Below are positions 14,764-23,412 of a stretch of 26,240 bases of DNA, piece after piece (position 1 is the first letter of the stretch; every line of letters begins with the position of its first letter). The translations under genes were made by a program, and so were the position numbers. The notes under the pieces were generated by a model. The model saw nothing but the letters and a program-made list of their open reading frames with translations, did not search any database and was not told the DNA's origin. The stretch is from an uncultured Eubacteriales bacterium. Its GTDB lineage: Bacteria; Bacillota; Clostridia; Christensenellales; UBA1242. Location of the stretch: the NCBI GenBank assembly GCA_902796635.1, contig CADBPU010000109.1, positions 1 to 26,240 of the forward strand, written 5' to 3'.

Positions 14764-15702
14764 ATGTTAAAAAGATTGTTGACTGGTTTGATTATTGTGG
14801 CTTTGACAGTAGGTTTTTTTGCTTTGAGATATGTTAGCCCATATATCTTTGATGCTTATGTTATGGCTATCACTGTTTTAGCAACATTTGAAGTTGCAAA
14901 GGCATATCACAAAAACAACAGAAAAAATGATTTGTATTTTATTTTGAGTTTTCCTGTTCTGTCATATATTGCACTCGTTTTATGCACATCATACAATTTA
15001 AGTATTTTAATATTTTATACAATAATTGTTGGCTTGATGGCAGTTCTGTTTATTTTGACAATGATTATTAATTTATTACTAAAAAACAAAAACAATAAAG
15101 AAATGATAGAAGTGAACTATGTTGGAAAATTAAGCGGTTATGTTGCAAGAAAGAGTTTTTTGAACTTGTTTTTGATGTTTTACCCAGCATTTATCTTAGT
15201 TCAAATGTTTGTACTTAATCACTTGTCAGGATTTATAAACTATTCAGCAATCGTAGGAAAAAATATAGAAGTGTTTGCGCTTATTATGGCTTTTGTAACA
15301 ACAATTATTACGGATACAGGTGCTTATCTGTTTGGTAGTGCCATTAAAGGTGCAAAATTATGTCCAAGCATAAGCCCTAAAAAGACAATTAGTGGTGCAA
15401 TTGGTGGATTCATTATGTCTATAACATTTTCAGTAGTGTTATATTTGGTGTTCTCTGCTATGGGATATGCAACAATATTTGAAACCTATAAATTGGGAAT
15501 TTTGAACTTTGTGGCTTATGGCGCAGTGGCATCATTATTCACTCAAATGGGAGATATATTTGCATCGCTTGTCAAGAGAAAAAATGATATAAAAGATTAT
15601 GGAAATATTTTGCCAGGTCATGGTGGGGTTATGGATAGAGTTGATGGATTATCTATCAATATTGTTTCAACACTACTATTTTGCTTGTTTATATTTTTAT
15701 AA
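14764..15702 (+). CDS. cdsA: Phosphatidate cytidylyltransferase
   Basis: A 312-residue membrane enzyme that makes CDP-diacylglycerol from phosphatidate and CTP. The signature SLVKRKNDIKDYGNILPGHG continues to GGVMDR (268-292 in all) and matches the CdsA family pattern with its metal-binding Asp residues. About eight hydrophobic segments precede and surround it. The central region from about residue 95 (KNKNNKEMIEVN) is a hydrophilic insert between helices. TAAGGAG overlaps the uppS stop, and the ATG lies two bases past it. dxr, which follows cdsA in B. subtilis, is absent; rseP follows directly. Confidence 0.95.
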   Translation: MLKRLLTGLIIVALTVGFFALRYVSPYIFDAYVMAITVLATFEVAKAYHKNNRKNDLYFILSFPVLSYIALVLCTSYNLSILIFYTIIVGLMAVLFILTMIINLLLKNKNNKEMIEVNYVGKLSGYVARKSFLNLFLMFYPAFILVQMFVLNHLSGFINYSAIVGKNIEVFALIMAFVTTIITDTGAYLFGSAIKGAKLCPSISPKKTISGAIGGFIMSITFSVVLYLVFSAMGYATIFETYKLGILNFVAYGAVASLFTQMGDIFASLVKRKNDIKDYGNILPGHGGVMDRVDGLSINIVSTLLFCLFIFL

Positions 15703-15751
15703 AACTAAACATAATTTTTATATCAAAAAAAAAATAATAAAATATAAGAAC

Positions 15752-15768
15752 TGCAATTTGTAATTGCA
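15752..15768. other. Short hairpin upstream of rseP
   Basis: TGCAATT and AATTGCA form a 7-bp stem around TGT, four bases before the GGAGG of rseP. It could be a regulatory or operator-like site. No T-run follows. Confidence 0.35.
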
Positions 15769-15781
15769 AATGGAGGAAGTT

Positions 15782-17029
15782 TTGTACATTTTGTATTTAC
15801 TGCTTGCACTGCTCATCTTGCTTGTTATGGTGACTATTCACGAGTTTGGTCATTATACTGCCGGAAAGTTGTTGCATTTTAAGATAAATGAATTTTCTAT
15901 TGGTTTTGGAAAATCTCTATATTCTCACACATCAAAAAAGACGGGTGAAGTGTTTAGTGTTAGACTAATTCCACTTGGTGGCTATTGTGCTTTTGAAGGG
16001 GAAGAAGGTGGCTCGGAAGTTAAGGGTGCATTTAACAAAATGGCACCATGGAAGCGATTAATAGTGCTGTTTTGTGGACCATTTTTCAATATTTTGTCTG
16101 CTGTTATATTTTCAATAATCTTGCTTTGTGCAACCGGCTATGATATTCCAGAAGTATACCAAATAGATTCAATACCTGTTGTCATCAGCACAACTGTTGA
16201 TTGGAAAACGACGGACAAAATCGTTGACATCAATGGAGTTGCAGTTGAAGAAACATCTCCAACAGCACTTTCTTATTCAATAAAAATGTATGCACTTGAC
16301 CAAGGTGCAGAAGAAAACTCTTATGTGGTCAAATATTACAGGAATGGCATTTACTTGACAACAACTGTTGATGTTGAATTTAGAACAAACACAACACTCC
16401 AAGCAAAAGATGTTGTTTGGAAAGTCAATGGGACAAATATAGATTTTACTAGAAATAACACATTTACTTCACTAATTAAAAGTGCAGAAGGCGATACCGC
16501 AACACTTACAGTAAAAAGAGATGGCATATATCAAGATATAAGTGTAAATCTCTTTGATTATGGTGTGAAAGTGTCAAATGATGCTGGCGAAGAGTATATT
16601 TCAAAAGTTATTGGTGTGTCTTCTGTGGCATACAAATTCAATCTTTGGGAATCACTTGCTAGATGTATTCCTTTCACTTTTGGACTTGGATATAAAGTTT
16701 TGGAATCCCTATGGCTTCTTATTAGTGGTGGCTTAGGGCTTGAAGCAGTGGGTGGGCCAATAACCACAATAACAACCATTGCAACATATACGCAAAGCAA
16801 TTTTGCTAGTTTCTTTATATTACTTCCACTCATAGCAGTAAATTTGGGAATATTCAATCTATTACCAATTCCTGCACTTGACGGAAGTAAAATGGTTTTC
16901 ACAACAATAGAGTGGATACGTGGCAAACCAATCAATCCAAAAGTTGAAAATGCAATTCATAATATTGGTTTTATTATATTGATGGGGTTAGTAATACTAG
17001 CAGATTTATATCATTTGATATTTTTATAA
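15782..17029 (+). CDS. rseP: Site-2 membrane metalloprotease RseP/RasP
   Basis: A 415-residue intramembrane zinc protease that cleaves anti-sigma factors and leftover signal peptides within the membrane. The HExxH motif is HEFGH (20-24) in the first helix. Two PDZ-like regions follow (around VDINGVAVEETSP and VNGTNIDF). The third zinc ligand region is NLGIFNLLPIPALDGSKM near the C-terminus, then a final helix. A TTG start is chosen because GGAGG lies five bases before it; the in-frame ATG at 15770 lies upstream of that site with none of its own. The gene sits in the normal rseP position but directly after cdsA. Confidence 0.93.
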   Translation: MYILYLLLALLILLVMVTIHEFGHYTAGKLLHFKINEFSIGFGKSLYSHTSKKTGEVFSVRLIPLGGYCAFEGEEGGSEVKGAFNKMAPWKRLIVLFCGPFFNILSAVIFSIILLCATGYDIPEVYQIDSIPVVISTTVDWKTTDKIVDINGVAVEETSPTALSYSIKMYALDQGAEENSYVVKYYRNGIYLTTTVDVEFRTNTTLQAKDVVWKVNGTNIDFTRNNTFTSLIKSAEGDTATLTVKRDGIYQDISVNLFDYGVKVSNDAGEEYISKVIGVSSVAYKFNLWESLARCIPFTFGLGYKVLESLWLLISGGLGLEAVGGPITTITTIATYTQSNFASFFILLPLIAVNLGIFNLLPIPALDGSKMVFTTIEWIRGKPINPKVENAIHNIGFIILMGLVILADLYHLIFL

Positions 17030-17051
17030 ACAATAAAAAAAAGGTACTTGT

Positions 17052-18605
17052 ATGGATAAAATTGTAGAATATATAAATAGTCAAACAAACAATAAATTTC
17101 AAGATTTATTGTTTTTTGGTGCTGTTTATAAAAAAGAAACAAGTACTATGCAACTTGAATTTGATTTACCAGAAAAATCTCAAAAAAGCAAGGAAAACCT
17201 AAAAGAATTGGCAGTGCTATGCAAACAGTATTTTGGCAATTTAGTTAAAAATATTAATGTAAAATTCAAAAATAGCAACATCTCAATGTCAAAGTTCAAA
17301 AAGATAGTTTTGGAAAGAATATCAAACAATTTGAATTTGGGAAAAAATGAACTTGACAACATTATTTTTGACTTTGATGAAGAAATTGTAAAAGTAGTGC
17401 TTAATATCAATGAAAATAATTTGACTAATGATTACGAGGAAAAAATTTTAATTATCCAAAATGAGATATTTGAATTGACGCATCAAAAGGTTGAAATAGA
17501 AGTCAATATTAAAAGCGAAAACAATGAAAAAATCTTGGAATTAAGAAAATCACAAGTTAGAGAAGACAATTTAATTTTCGAAGAAATCAACAAATCTAAA
17601 ATTGTTGAATTATTAAATATTAAACAAGTGTATGGAGATTTTGAAGCAAAAAGTGGATATCTTGCAGGAACAAATCTAAATGGCATAACAGAAACTGATG
17701 CAGTTATTGTAGGTAGTGTAAAAACTTGTAGTATTAGAGAAGTCAAATCAAAAACAAATGAAAATGATGGTGCAAAAAAGAAGTACATGGTTCTTGAACT
17801 TGAATTTGAAGGCGAAACAACAAGATGCGTTTGGTTTTTTACAAAATCAATGAAGGAAGAGCCACAAGAGTTTGTTTTAGACACAATTTTGGCTGTTTCT
17901 GGCAAGATTAATGATTTCAATGGACAAAAAAGTATAAGGGCGAGCAGTATTGCCACTTGCGACTTCGTTCCACCAAAAAAAGTTTGGAGAAAATGTCCTG
18001 AAATCTATCGTTATGTAAAGCCAGAGCCATATGAATTTACAGAACAAACAGGGTTTTTCTTTGAAGAAAAAACAACAGACAAAAAATATTTACTTGACAA
18101 CACTTTTGTTGTCTATGATTTGGAAACAACAGGAATAAATCCAGAAGTTTGCAAAATTATTGATATTGGTGCTTTCAAAATAGTAAATGGAAAAATTGTT
18201 GAAAAGTTTTGCACTTTTGTAAATCCAGAGTGCGAAATTCCGGAAGAAGCTTCAAAAGTTAACAGAATAACCAATCAAATGGTTGAAAATTGTCCAACAA
18301 TAGAAATGGCATTGCCTGATTTTTACAAGTTTTGTTATGGCTCAATAATTGTTGGATATAACAATATTGGTTTTGATGATTTGTTTATTGCAAAAGAGAG
18401 CAAACAGCAGTTATATAATTTTGACAACAAAAGAGACGATGCTTTTAATATTGCAAAAAAGAATATTTTTGGTATTAGAAATTATAAATTATCAACAGTT
18501 TGTCAAGCCATGAATGTGCCACTTATAGATGCCCACAGAGCATCAAATGATGCACTTGCAACAGCAAAATTGTTTATAAAACTTATTGAAAAATATTATA
18601 AATAA
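17052..18605 (+). CDS. PolC-like protein reduced to N-terminal/OB part plus DEDDh exonuclease
   Basis: A 517-residue protein in the position polC holds in B. subtilis, after rseP and before rimP. Residues about 1-190 resemble a divergent PolC N-terminal domain. About 195-315 look like the OB-fold (VIVGSVKTCSIREVK, then RCVWFF and VSGKINDF). Residues 350-517 are a complete DEDDh exonuclease: VVYDLETTG with Asp356 and Glu358, YNNIGFDD with Asp442, and HRASNDALAT with His495 and Asp500. The usual PolC polymerase, thumb and PHP parts (about 900 further residues) are missing, and the frame ends cleanly at a stop. The PHP segment before the exonuclease is replaced by roughly 50 residues. The protein is probably a proofreading subunit or repair nuclease. 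AAGG precedes the ATG. Confidence 0.85.
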   Translation: MDKIVEYINSQTNNKFQDLLFFGAVYKKETSTMQLEFDLPEKSQKSKENLKELAVLCKQYFGNLVKNINVKFKNSNISMSKFKKIVLERISNNLNLGKNELDNIIFDFDEEIVKVVLNINENNLTNDYEEKILIIQNEIFELTHQKVEIEVNIKSENNEKILELRKSQVREDNLIFEEINKSKIVELLNIKQVYGDFEAKSGYLAGTNLNGITETDAVIVGSVKTCSIREVKSKTNENDGAKKKYMVLELEFEGETTRCVWFFTKSMKEEPQEFVLDTILAVSGKINDFNGQKSIRASSIATCDFVPPKKVWRKCPEIYRYVKPEPYEFTEQTGFFFEEKTTDKKYLLDNTFVVYDLETTGINPEVCKIIDIGAFKIVNGKIVEKFCTFVNPECEIPEEASKVNRITNQMVENCPTIEMALPDFYKFCYGSIIVGYNNIGFDDLFIAKESKQQLYNFDNKRDDAFNIAKKNIFGIRNYKLSTVCQAMNVPLIDAHRASNDALATAKLFIKLIEKYYK

Positions 18606-18630
18606 TTTTTCAAAAAAAAATGATAAATTG

Positions 18631-18659
18631 TTGCAAGTATTGTATATGTATGATATAAT
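18631..18659 (+). promoter_or_regulatory. Promoter of the rimP-nusA operon
   Basis: TTGCAA (18631-18636), a 17-bp spacer and TATAAT (18654-18659) preceded by TGA give an extended -10 (TGATATAAT). The transcript would start near 18666. Confidence 0.8.
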
Positions 18660-18678
18660 ACATAATGTATAGTACGAT

Positions 18679-18707
18679 AATTGAGAGCGGTTCAACCGCT
18701 CTTAATT
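18679..18707 (+). promoter_or_regulatory. Leader hairpin upstream of rimP
   Basis: AATTGAGAGCGG pairs with CCGCTCTTAATT (one G-T pair) around loop TTCAA, in the 5' leader between the promoter and the rimP ribosome-binding site. No T-run follows, so it is not a terminator. Leader structures before rimP occur in other Firmicutes, and autoregulation of this operon is possible but not shown here. Confidence 0.6.
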
Positions 18708-18723
18708 GTTGGATAGGAGAAAT

Positions 18724-19191
18724 ATGACAAAAAAAAGTGTAAGTGAATTAGTCACAGAATTTGCCACACCTATTGTGGAAAATTTGGGGTATGAGCTTGT
18801 TGAAGTAAAATACCAAAAAGGACATGCTGGCATGGAACTAACATTGTTCATCTATTCGCCAAATGGAATATCTTTGGAAGATTGTGAAAAAGTTTCAAGA
18901 GCCATTGATGAGCCACTCGATAGATACAATCCAACCAATGATGTGTCTTACACATTGAATGTATCTTCATTGGGACTAGATAGACCAATCAAATCAGCAA
19001 AAGATGCAAAGAGAAATGTTGGCACAAAGATTGATGTAAAACTATATGCCGCAAAAGATGGCAAAAAAGTTTTTCAAGGTGTTTTGATAGATTACACAGA
19101 AAACAGCATCACTATCACAACAGACAAAAACGAGAAAATGGAATTCAAATTTGAGGAAATTGCACTTGCAAGTCCTGTCATAGAGTTTTAA
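18724..19191 (+). CDS. rimP: Ribosome maturation factor RimP
   Basis: A 155-residue factor for 30S assembly. The N-terminal domain is recognisable from FATPIVENLGYELVEVKY and GISLEDCEKVSRAIDEPLD, followed by VSSLGLDRPIKSAKD, a family hallmark. The C-terminal SH3-like domain follows (GVLIDYTENSITIT). The length matches the family. The ATG at 18724 follows AGGAG by four bases; the earlier in-frame TTG at 18706 lies in the leader hairpin. It heads the rimP-nusA-rnpM-infB-rbfA-nrnA-truB block. Confidence 0.95.
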   Translation: MTKKSVSELVTEFATPIVENLGYELVEVKYQKGHAGMELTLFIYSPNGISLEDCEKVSRAIDEPLDRYNPTNDVSYTLNVSSLGLDRPIKSAKDAKRNVGTKIDVKLYAAKDGKKVFQGVLIDYTENSITITTDKNEKMEFKFEEIALASPVIEF

Positions 19192-19202
19192 GGAGATTAG
19201 AA

Positions 19203-20333
19203 ATGATTAGTAAAGATTTTTTTCAAGCATTAGAAGATTTAGAGAGTTTAAGAAGAGTTAAAAAAGAAGTGTTTATTGAAGCACTTGAAAGTGCGCTTAC
19301 TTCTGCTTATAAAAGAAATTATGGAGAAGCAAAAAGTGCAGTTGTAAAGCTTAATCCAGAAAAATGCAAAATTGAAGTTTATAGTTATAAAACTATTGTT
19401 GGCAGTGAAGAAGAATTAACTGACCCAGACAAACAAATTTTGCTTGCCGAAGCTCAAAAAATTAAAAAGAGTTATAAAGTTGGCGATACAGTGCAACATG
19501 AAGAAAATCCAAAAGATTTTGGAAGAATCGCTGTTCAAACTGCAAAGCAAGTTGTTATGCAAAAGCTAAGAGAAGTTGAAAGGGAACAAACAATTAGTGA
19601 GATAAGTGAAAAGGAAGATGAACTTGTTACAACTATTGTTAACAGAATTGATGGCGAAAATGTATTTGTCGAACTTGGTGCAAATCAAATTGAAGCTGTT
19701 ATGGGTTCACAAGACCAAATCCCTGGCGAAAAATATTACGTTAATCAAAGATTAAAGGTTTATGTCAAAAAGATAAAAGAAGGCATCAAAGGACCAATGC
19801 TTCAAGTATCAAGAGCAAATACAGGATTTGTAAAAAAATTGTTTGAACTTGAAATTCCAGAAGTATCAAATGGTGAAGTTGTTATCAATTCAATATCAAG
19901 AGAAGCAGGATACAGAACAAAGATTGCAGTTTCTTCTCCAAATCCAAACATTGACCCAATCGGTGCTTGTGTTGGAGATAGGGGAGATAGAATAAACTCA
20001 ATAATTAGTGAACTCAATGGCGAAAAGATAGATATTATAGAATATAGCGACGATTTGGTAACATTTGTCGGTCGTGCATTAAGTCCAGCACCAGTAGAAA
20101 TGGTACAAGTTATTGAAGAAGGAAAAACACTTGCAGTTGTTCCTGATGACAAACTTTCTCTTGCTATTGGAAAGAGTGGTCAAAATGTAAGACTTGCTGC
20201 AAGACTTGCACATTGCAAAATTGACGTAAAAAGTCATACAGTATATGAGCATGACTATGCAAAAGAAGTTGCTACAAATATTGATGAAACTGAATTTACA
20301 AGTCTTGATGATATGTTTAATGATGCAGAATAA
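19203..20333 (+). CDS. nusA: Transcription termination/antitermination factor NusA
   Basis: A 376-residue RNA polymerase partner acting on pausing, termination and antitermination. The N-terminal domain (ALESALTSAYKRNYGE) is followed by an S1 domain (about 135-200, TTIVNRIDGENVFVELG). The KH1 and KH2 domains follow, with REAGYRTKIAVSSPNPNIDPIG, GDRGDRINSI and LAIGKSGQNVRLAARL. The length matches B. subtilis NusA, without the acidic repeats of the E. coli protein. AAGGAG precedes the ATG by seven bases. Confidence 0.97.
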   Translation: MISKDFFQALEDLESLRRVKKEVFIEALESALTSAYKRNYGEAKSAVVKLNPEKCKIEVYSYKTIVGSEEELTDPDKQILLAEAQKIKKSYKVGDTVQHEENPKDFGRIAVQTAKQVVMQKLREVEREQTISEISEKEDELVTTIVNRIDGENVFVELGANQIEAVMGSQDQIPGEKYYVNQRLKVYVKKIKEGIKGPMLQVSRANTGFVKKLFELEIPEVSNGEVVINSISREAGYRTKIAVSSPNPNIDPIGACVGDRGDRINSIISELNGEKIDIIEYSDDLVTFVGRALSPAPVEMVQVIEEGKTLAVVPDDKLSLAIGKSGQNVRLAARLAHCKIDVKSHTVYEHDYAKEVATNIDETEFTSLDDMFNDAE

Positions 20334-20341
20334 GGGGGCTT

Positions 20342-20590
20342 ATGTTTATACCTGAAAGAATGTGCGTATCATGTAGACAAAGAAAACCAAAAAATCAATT
20401 GATACGTATTGTAAAAAATAATGATATTGCAAAAATTGACCAAAATAAAAAAGAAACTTCAAGAGCAATTTATGTTTGTAAAGATATACAATGTATTGAA
20501 AAATTGAAAAGAAATAAAGCATTAAATAAATTTTTGGGTTGTGATGGCAGTGAAGATTTATATAATAGTTTGAAAAAAGAAATAAAATAG
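20342..20590 (+). CDS. rnpM: RnpM/YlxR RNA-binding protein (DUF448)
   Basis: An 82-residue protein of the YlxR family. ERMCVSCRQRKPKNQLIRIV at the N-terminus is the family mark. YlxR of B. subtilis is reported to modulate RNase P and to act as a nucleoid-associated regulator. The usual GRGAY-type motif appears here as TSRAIYVC, with the first Gly missing. GGGGG precedes the ATG by three bases. The L7Ae-like gene ylxQ, which usually follows, is absent, and infB starts about 15 bases past the stop. Confidence 0.93.
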   Translation: MFIPERMCVSCRQRKPKNQLIRIVKNNDIAKIDQNKKETSRAIYVCKDIQCIEKLKRNKALNKFLGCDGSEDLYNSLKKEIK

Positions 20591-20605
20591 TTGGGAGAAA
20601 GTAAT

Positions 20606-23053
20606 TTGAATAAAGAAAACAATGAAATTCAAAAGAATAAACAAAGTGCAACTGGAAATTTGAAAAAACTAGCTGACGTATTTTTTGCAAAGCAAGAATT
20701 GCTTGCGCTAGATGAAATTCAAAAAGCAAGAGAAGTTATTAATAATATTTGCAAAAAAGTTAAGCAAAGATTGTCAAATGTTTCAACAGAACCAGTTGAT
20801 ATGACCATACCCGAAATAAAGGTTGACACAAAAAAATCAACCCTTGTTTTGCCATCAAAAGGTGCATTCACAAGAGACCCTGGAAAACTTGCTGCTGGAA
20901 ACTTTGGCAGAAACAATGCAAAGAAATTTCAACCACAAGACACTGCACCACAAAGAACAGGAAGTGCTAGTTTTGGTGGAAGAAAGCCATTTGTTCCTGG
21001 GCAAAAGCCATTTGGTTCAAAACCTGGTCAAAAGCCTTTTGGAAATCGTCCACTCAATAAATTGGGTACTGCTGAAATTGATATAGATTTGAATGCATTA
21101 AAAAATAACGACAGGAATTTTGGAAATAAAAAGAAAACACATAATGAAAATCAAGAAAGAAAACAGATGAGTAAAAAAGCCCAAATGCGCTGGACTGGCG
21201 AAGGACTTGATGACGATGACAGCGAAAGAATGGGCAGAAGATATAAAAGCAAAAAGAAAGAAACTGTTTCAACTCCTGCAATAATAAACAAGATTGAAAA
21301 AGCAACCATAACAACTGAAAACTTGACTGTAAAAATGTTGAGTGAGCAAATTGGTGTTGCTGTTCCTGAAATTGTAAAAAAATTGTTTATTTTGGGCATC
21401 ATGGCAACAATAAACAGTACTCTCGATTATGAAACTGCCGAACTTGTAAGCAATGAATTTGGAATTCAACTTGAAAAGAAAATTGAAGCAACAGCAGAAG
21501 AAAAATTCCAGACAAAATTGGAATCTGCTATTGATGATGACCCAAGTTTGCTTGAGAAAAGGCCACCAATCGTCACTGTTATGGGACACGTTGACCACGG
21601 AAAAACATCACTTCTTGATGCTGTTAGAAAGACAAACGTTGTTAGTGGCGAAGCTGGTGGAATCACTCAAAGTATTGGTGCTTCAACCACAAAAATTAAC
21701 GATAGACTTATAACATTTATTGATACTCCAGGACACGCCGCTTTTACTGCAATGCGTGAAAGGGGAGCACAAATCACTGATATTGCAATTCTAGTTGTTG
21801 CAGCAGATGACGGAATCATGCCACAGACTATTGAAGCAATAGATGATATCAAAGCAGCAAATGTACCTATGGTTGTTGCAATAAACAAAATTGATAGACC
21901 AGAAGCAAATGTCGATAGAGTTATGAAAGAACTTGCCGACCATGGCATTTTGCCAGAAGAATGGGGCGGAGACACAATTTGTGTACCTATTTCTGCAAAG
22001 AAAAATCAAAATATAGACAAATTGCTTGAAATGGTATTGCTTGTTGCAGATATGCAAGACCTAAAAGCAAATCCACACAGAAATGCTATTGGAACTGTTA
22101 TCGAGTCAAGACTTGACAAGGGTAAAGGTCCTGTTGCATCAATTCTTGTTCAAAATGGAACACTTAATGTTGGCGACACAGTTGTTACTGGTATTGCTTT
22201 TGGAAAAATTAGAGCAATGATGGATGAAAACGGAAAGTCTGTCAAGAAGGCAACACCTTCAATGCCAGTTCAAATACTTGGACTTGATGCAGTGCCACAA
22301 TCTGGTGATAGATTGATGGTTGTAGATGAAAAGATGAGAGCAGAAATCATTGCTGAAAGAAAGAATAAGATTAAGGAATCAAAAATCAAATCTCAATCAG
22401 CAGTTAGCATTGATGACTTCTTTAATAAAGTTAAGGAAGGCAATCTCAAAAATCTCAATATTATAATCAAAGCCGATGTTCAAGGTAGTGTTGAAGCATT
22501 AAGAGCAAGCTTGGAAACGCTCAAAAATGAAGAAGCCAAAGTCGTAGTTGTCAGTGCTGGTGTTGGAAATATAACTGAAAGTGATATCTTGCTTGCAGAA
22601 GCGTCAAGTGCAAGAATTATTGGATTTAATGTCAAAGCAGAAGACAAGGCATCGACACTTGCAAAGCAGGACAAAGTTGATATTCATAATTATAGTATTA
22701 TTTATGAATGTATTGAAGATATAGAAAAGGCACTCAAAAGTCTTATGGCACCAAAATTTGCCGATAGACAGATTGGACTTGTTGAAGTTAGACAATTATT
22801 CAAAATTTCAAGTATTGGAACAATTGCAGGTTGTTTTGTTCTTGATGGAAAAGTTAAACGTGATTCAAAAGTTCATGTTATAAGAAATGGCAAGATGATT
22901 GCAGAAGCGCCTATTGAAACTTTGAGAATTCAAAAGAACGAAGTAAAAGATGTTGGTAAGGGTTTTGAATGTGGAATCAAACTCAAAGATTTTAATGACA
23001 TTCAAGAATACGACCAATTAGAAATTTATATAACAGAGCAGGTGATGTTGTAA
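20606..23053 (+). CDS. infB: Translation initiation factor IF-2
   Basis: An 815-residue GTPase that delivers initiator tRNA to the 30S subunit and drives subunit joining. The GTPase domain has GHVDHGKT (327-334), the DTPGHAAF switch II element and NKID. The conserved N-terminal IF2_N region is near residues 235-290 (VKMLSEQIGVAVPEIVKKL). Before it lies a long, low-complexity linker with a GQKPFG repeat (about residues 128-155). The C-terminal domains have ADVQGSVEAL and GTIAGCFVLDGKV. A TTG start at 20606 is chosen because GGGAG lies eight bases upstream; an earlier in-frame TTG at 20591 precedes that site. Its TAA overlaps the rbfA ATG. Confidence 0.96.
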   Translation: MNKENNEIQKNKQSATGNLKKLADVFFAKQELLALDEIQKAREVINNICKKVKQRLSNVSTEPVDMTIPEIKVDTKKSTLVLPSKGAFTRDPGKLAAGNFGRNNAKKFQPQDTAPQRTGSASFGGRKPFVPGQKPFGSKPGQKPFGNRPLNKLGTAEIDIDLNALKNNDRNFGNKKKTHNENQERKQMSKKAQMRWTGEGLDDDDSERMGRRYKSKKKETVSTPAIINKIEKATITTENLTVKMLSEQIGVAVPEIVKKLFILGIMATINSTLDYETAELVSNEFGIQLEKKIEATAEEKFQTKLESAIDDDPSLLEKRPPIVTVMGHVDHGKTSLLDAVRKTNVVSGEAGGITQSIGASTTKINDRLITFIDTPGHAAFTAMRERGAQITDIAILVVAADDGIMPQTIEAIDDIKAANVPMVVAINKIDRPEANVDRVMKELADHGILPEEWGGDTICVPISAKKNQNIDKLLEMVLLVADMQDLKANPHRNAIGTVIESRLDKGKGPVASILVQNGTLNVGDTVVTGIAFGKIRAMMDENGKSVKKATPSMPVQILGLDAVPQSGDRLMVVDEKMRAEIIAERKNKIKESKIKSQSAVSIDDFFNKVKEGNLKNLNIIIKADVQGSVEALRASLETLKNEEAKVVVVSAGVGNITESDILLAEASSARIIGFNVKAEDKASTLAKQDKVDIHNYSIIYECIEDIEKALKSLMAPKFADRQIGLVEVRQLFKISSIGTIAGCFVLDGKVKRDSKVHVIRNGKMIAEAPIETLRIQKNEVKDVGKGFECGIKLKDFNDIQEYDQLEIYITEQVML

Positions 23054-23412
23054 TGAATGGAAATAGAATGGCAAGAGTGGATAGCGAAATTCAAACAGCA
23101 CTTTCAAACACTTTGACTTATGACATGAATTCGAAAGAACTTGAAGGTGTTATGGTTAGTGTTATATCATGTCATACATCAAAAGATTTGAAGCATTGCA
23201 AAGTTTTGATTAGCATTTATCCAGAAATAGACAAAGAAAAGAAATTTTTTGCAATAAAAAATTCTATTCCATTTTTAAGACGTGAACTCGCAAGAAAAGT
23301 GAATTTGCGAATTGTACCAGAACTTCAATTTGAGATTGATGATAGTGCTGCATATGGTGCCAACATTGATAGACTTATTGCAAGTTTGCACAAAGGAGAA
23401 AACAATGACTGA
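23053..23412 (+). CDS. rbfA: Ribosome-binding factor A
   Basis: A 119-residue KH-like factor needed for 16S rRNA 5'-end maturation and cold adaptation. RMARVDSEIQTALSNTL opens the fold. VSVISCHTSKDLKHCKVLIS and PFLRRELARKVNLRIVPELQF are the family blocks, with YGANIDRLIASLHK near the end. It overlaps the infB stop by one base and the nrnA start by eight bases. Confidence 0.96.
   Translation: MNGNRMARVDSEIQTALSNTLTYDMNSKELEGVMVSVISCHTSKDLKHCKVLISIYPEIDKEKKFFAIKNSIPFLRRELARKVNLRIVPELQFEIDDSAAYGANIDRLIASLHKGENND

Noticed and set aside
18679..18707. Terminator after the PolC-like gene
   Set aside because: The stem is strong but no T-run follows, and it lies downstream of the rimP promoter, in the leader.
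20346..22057. Minus-strand ORFs within rnpM and infB
   Set aside because: They are shadow frames of a well-supported IF-2 gene with no conserved features.
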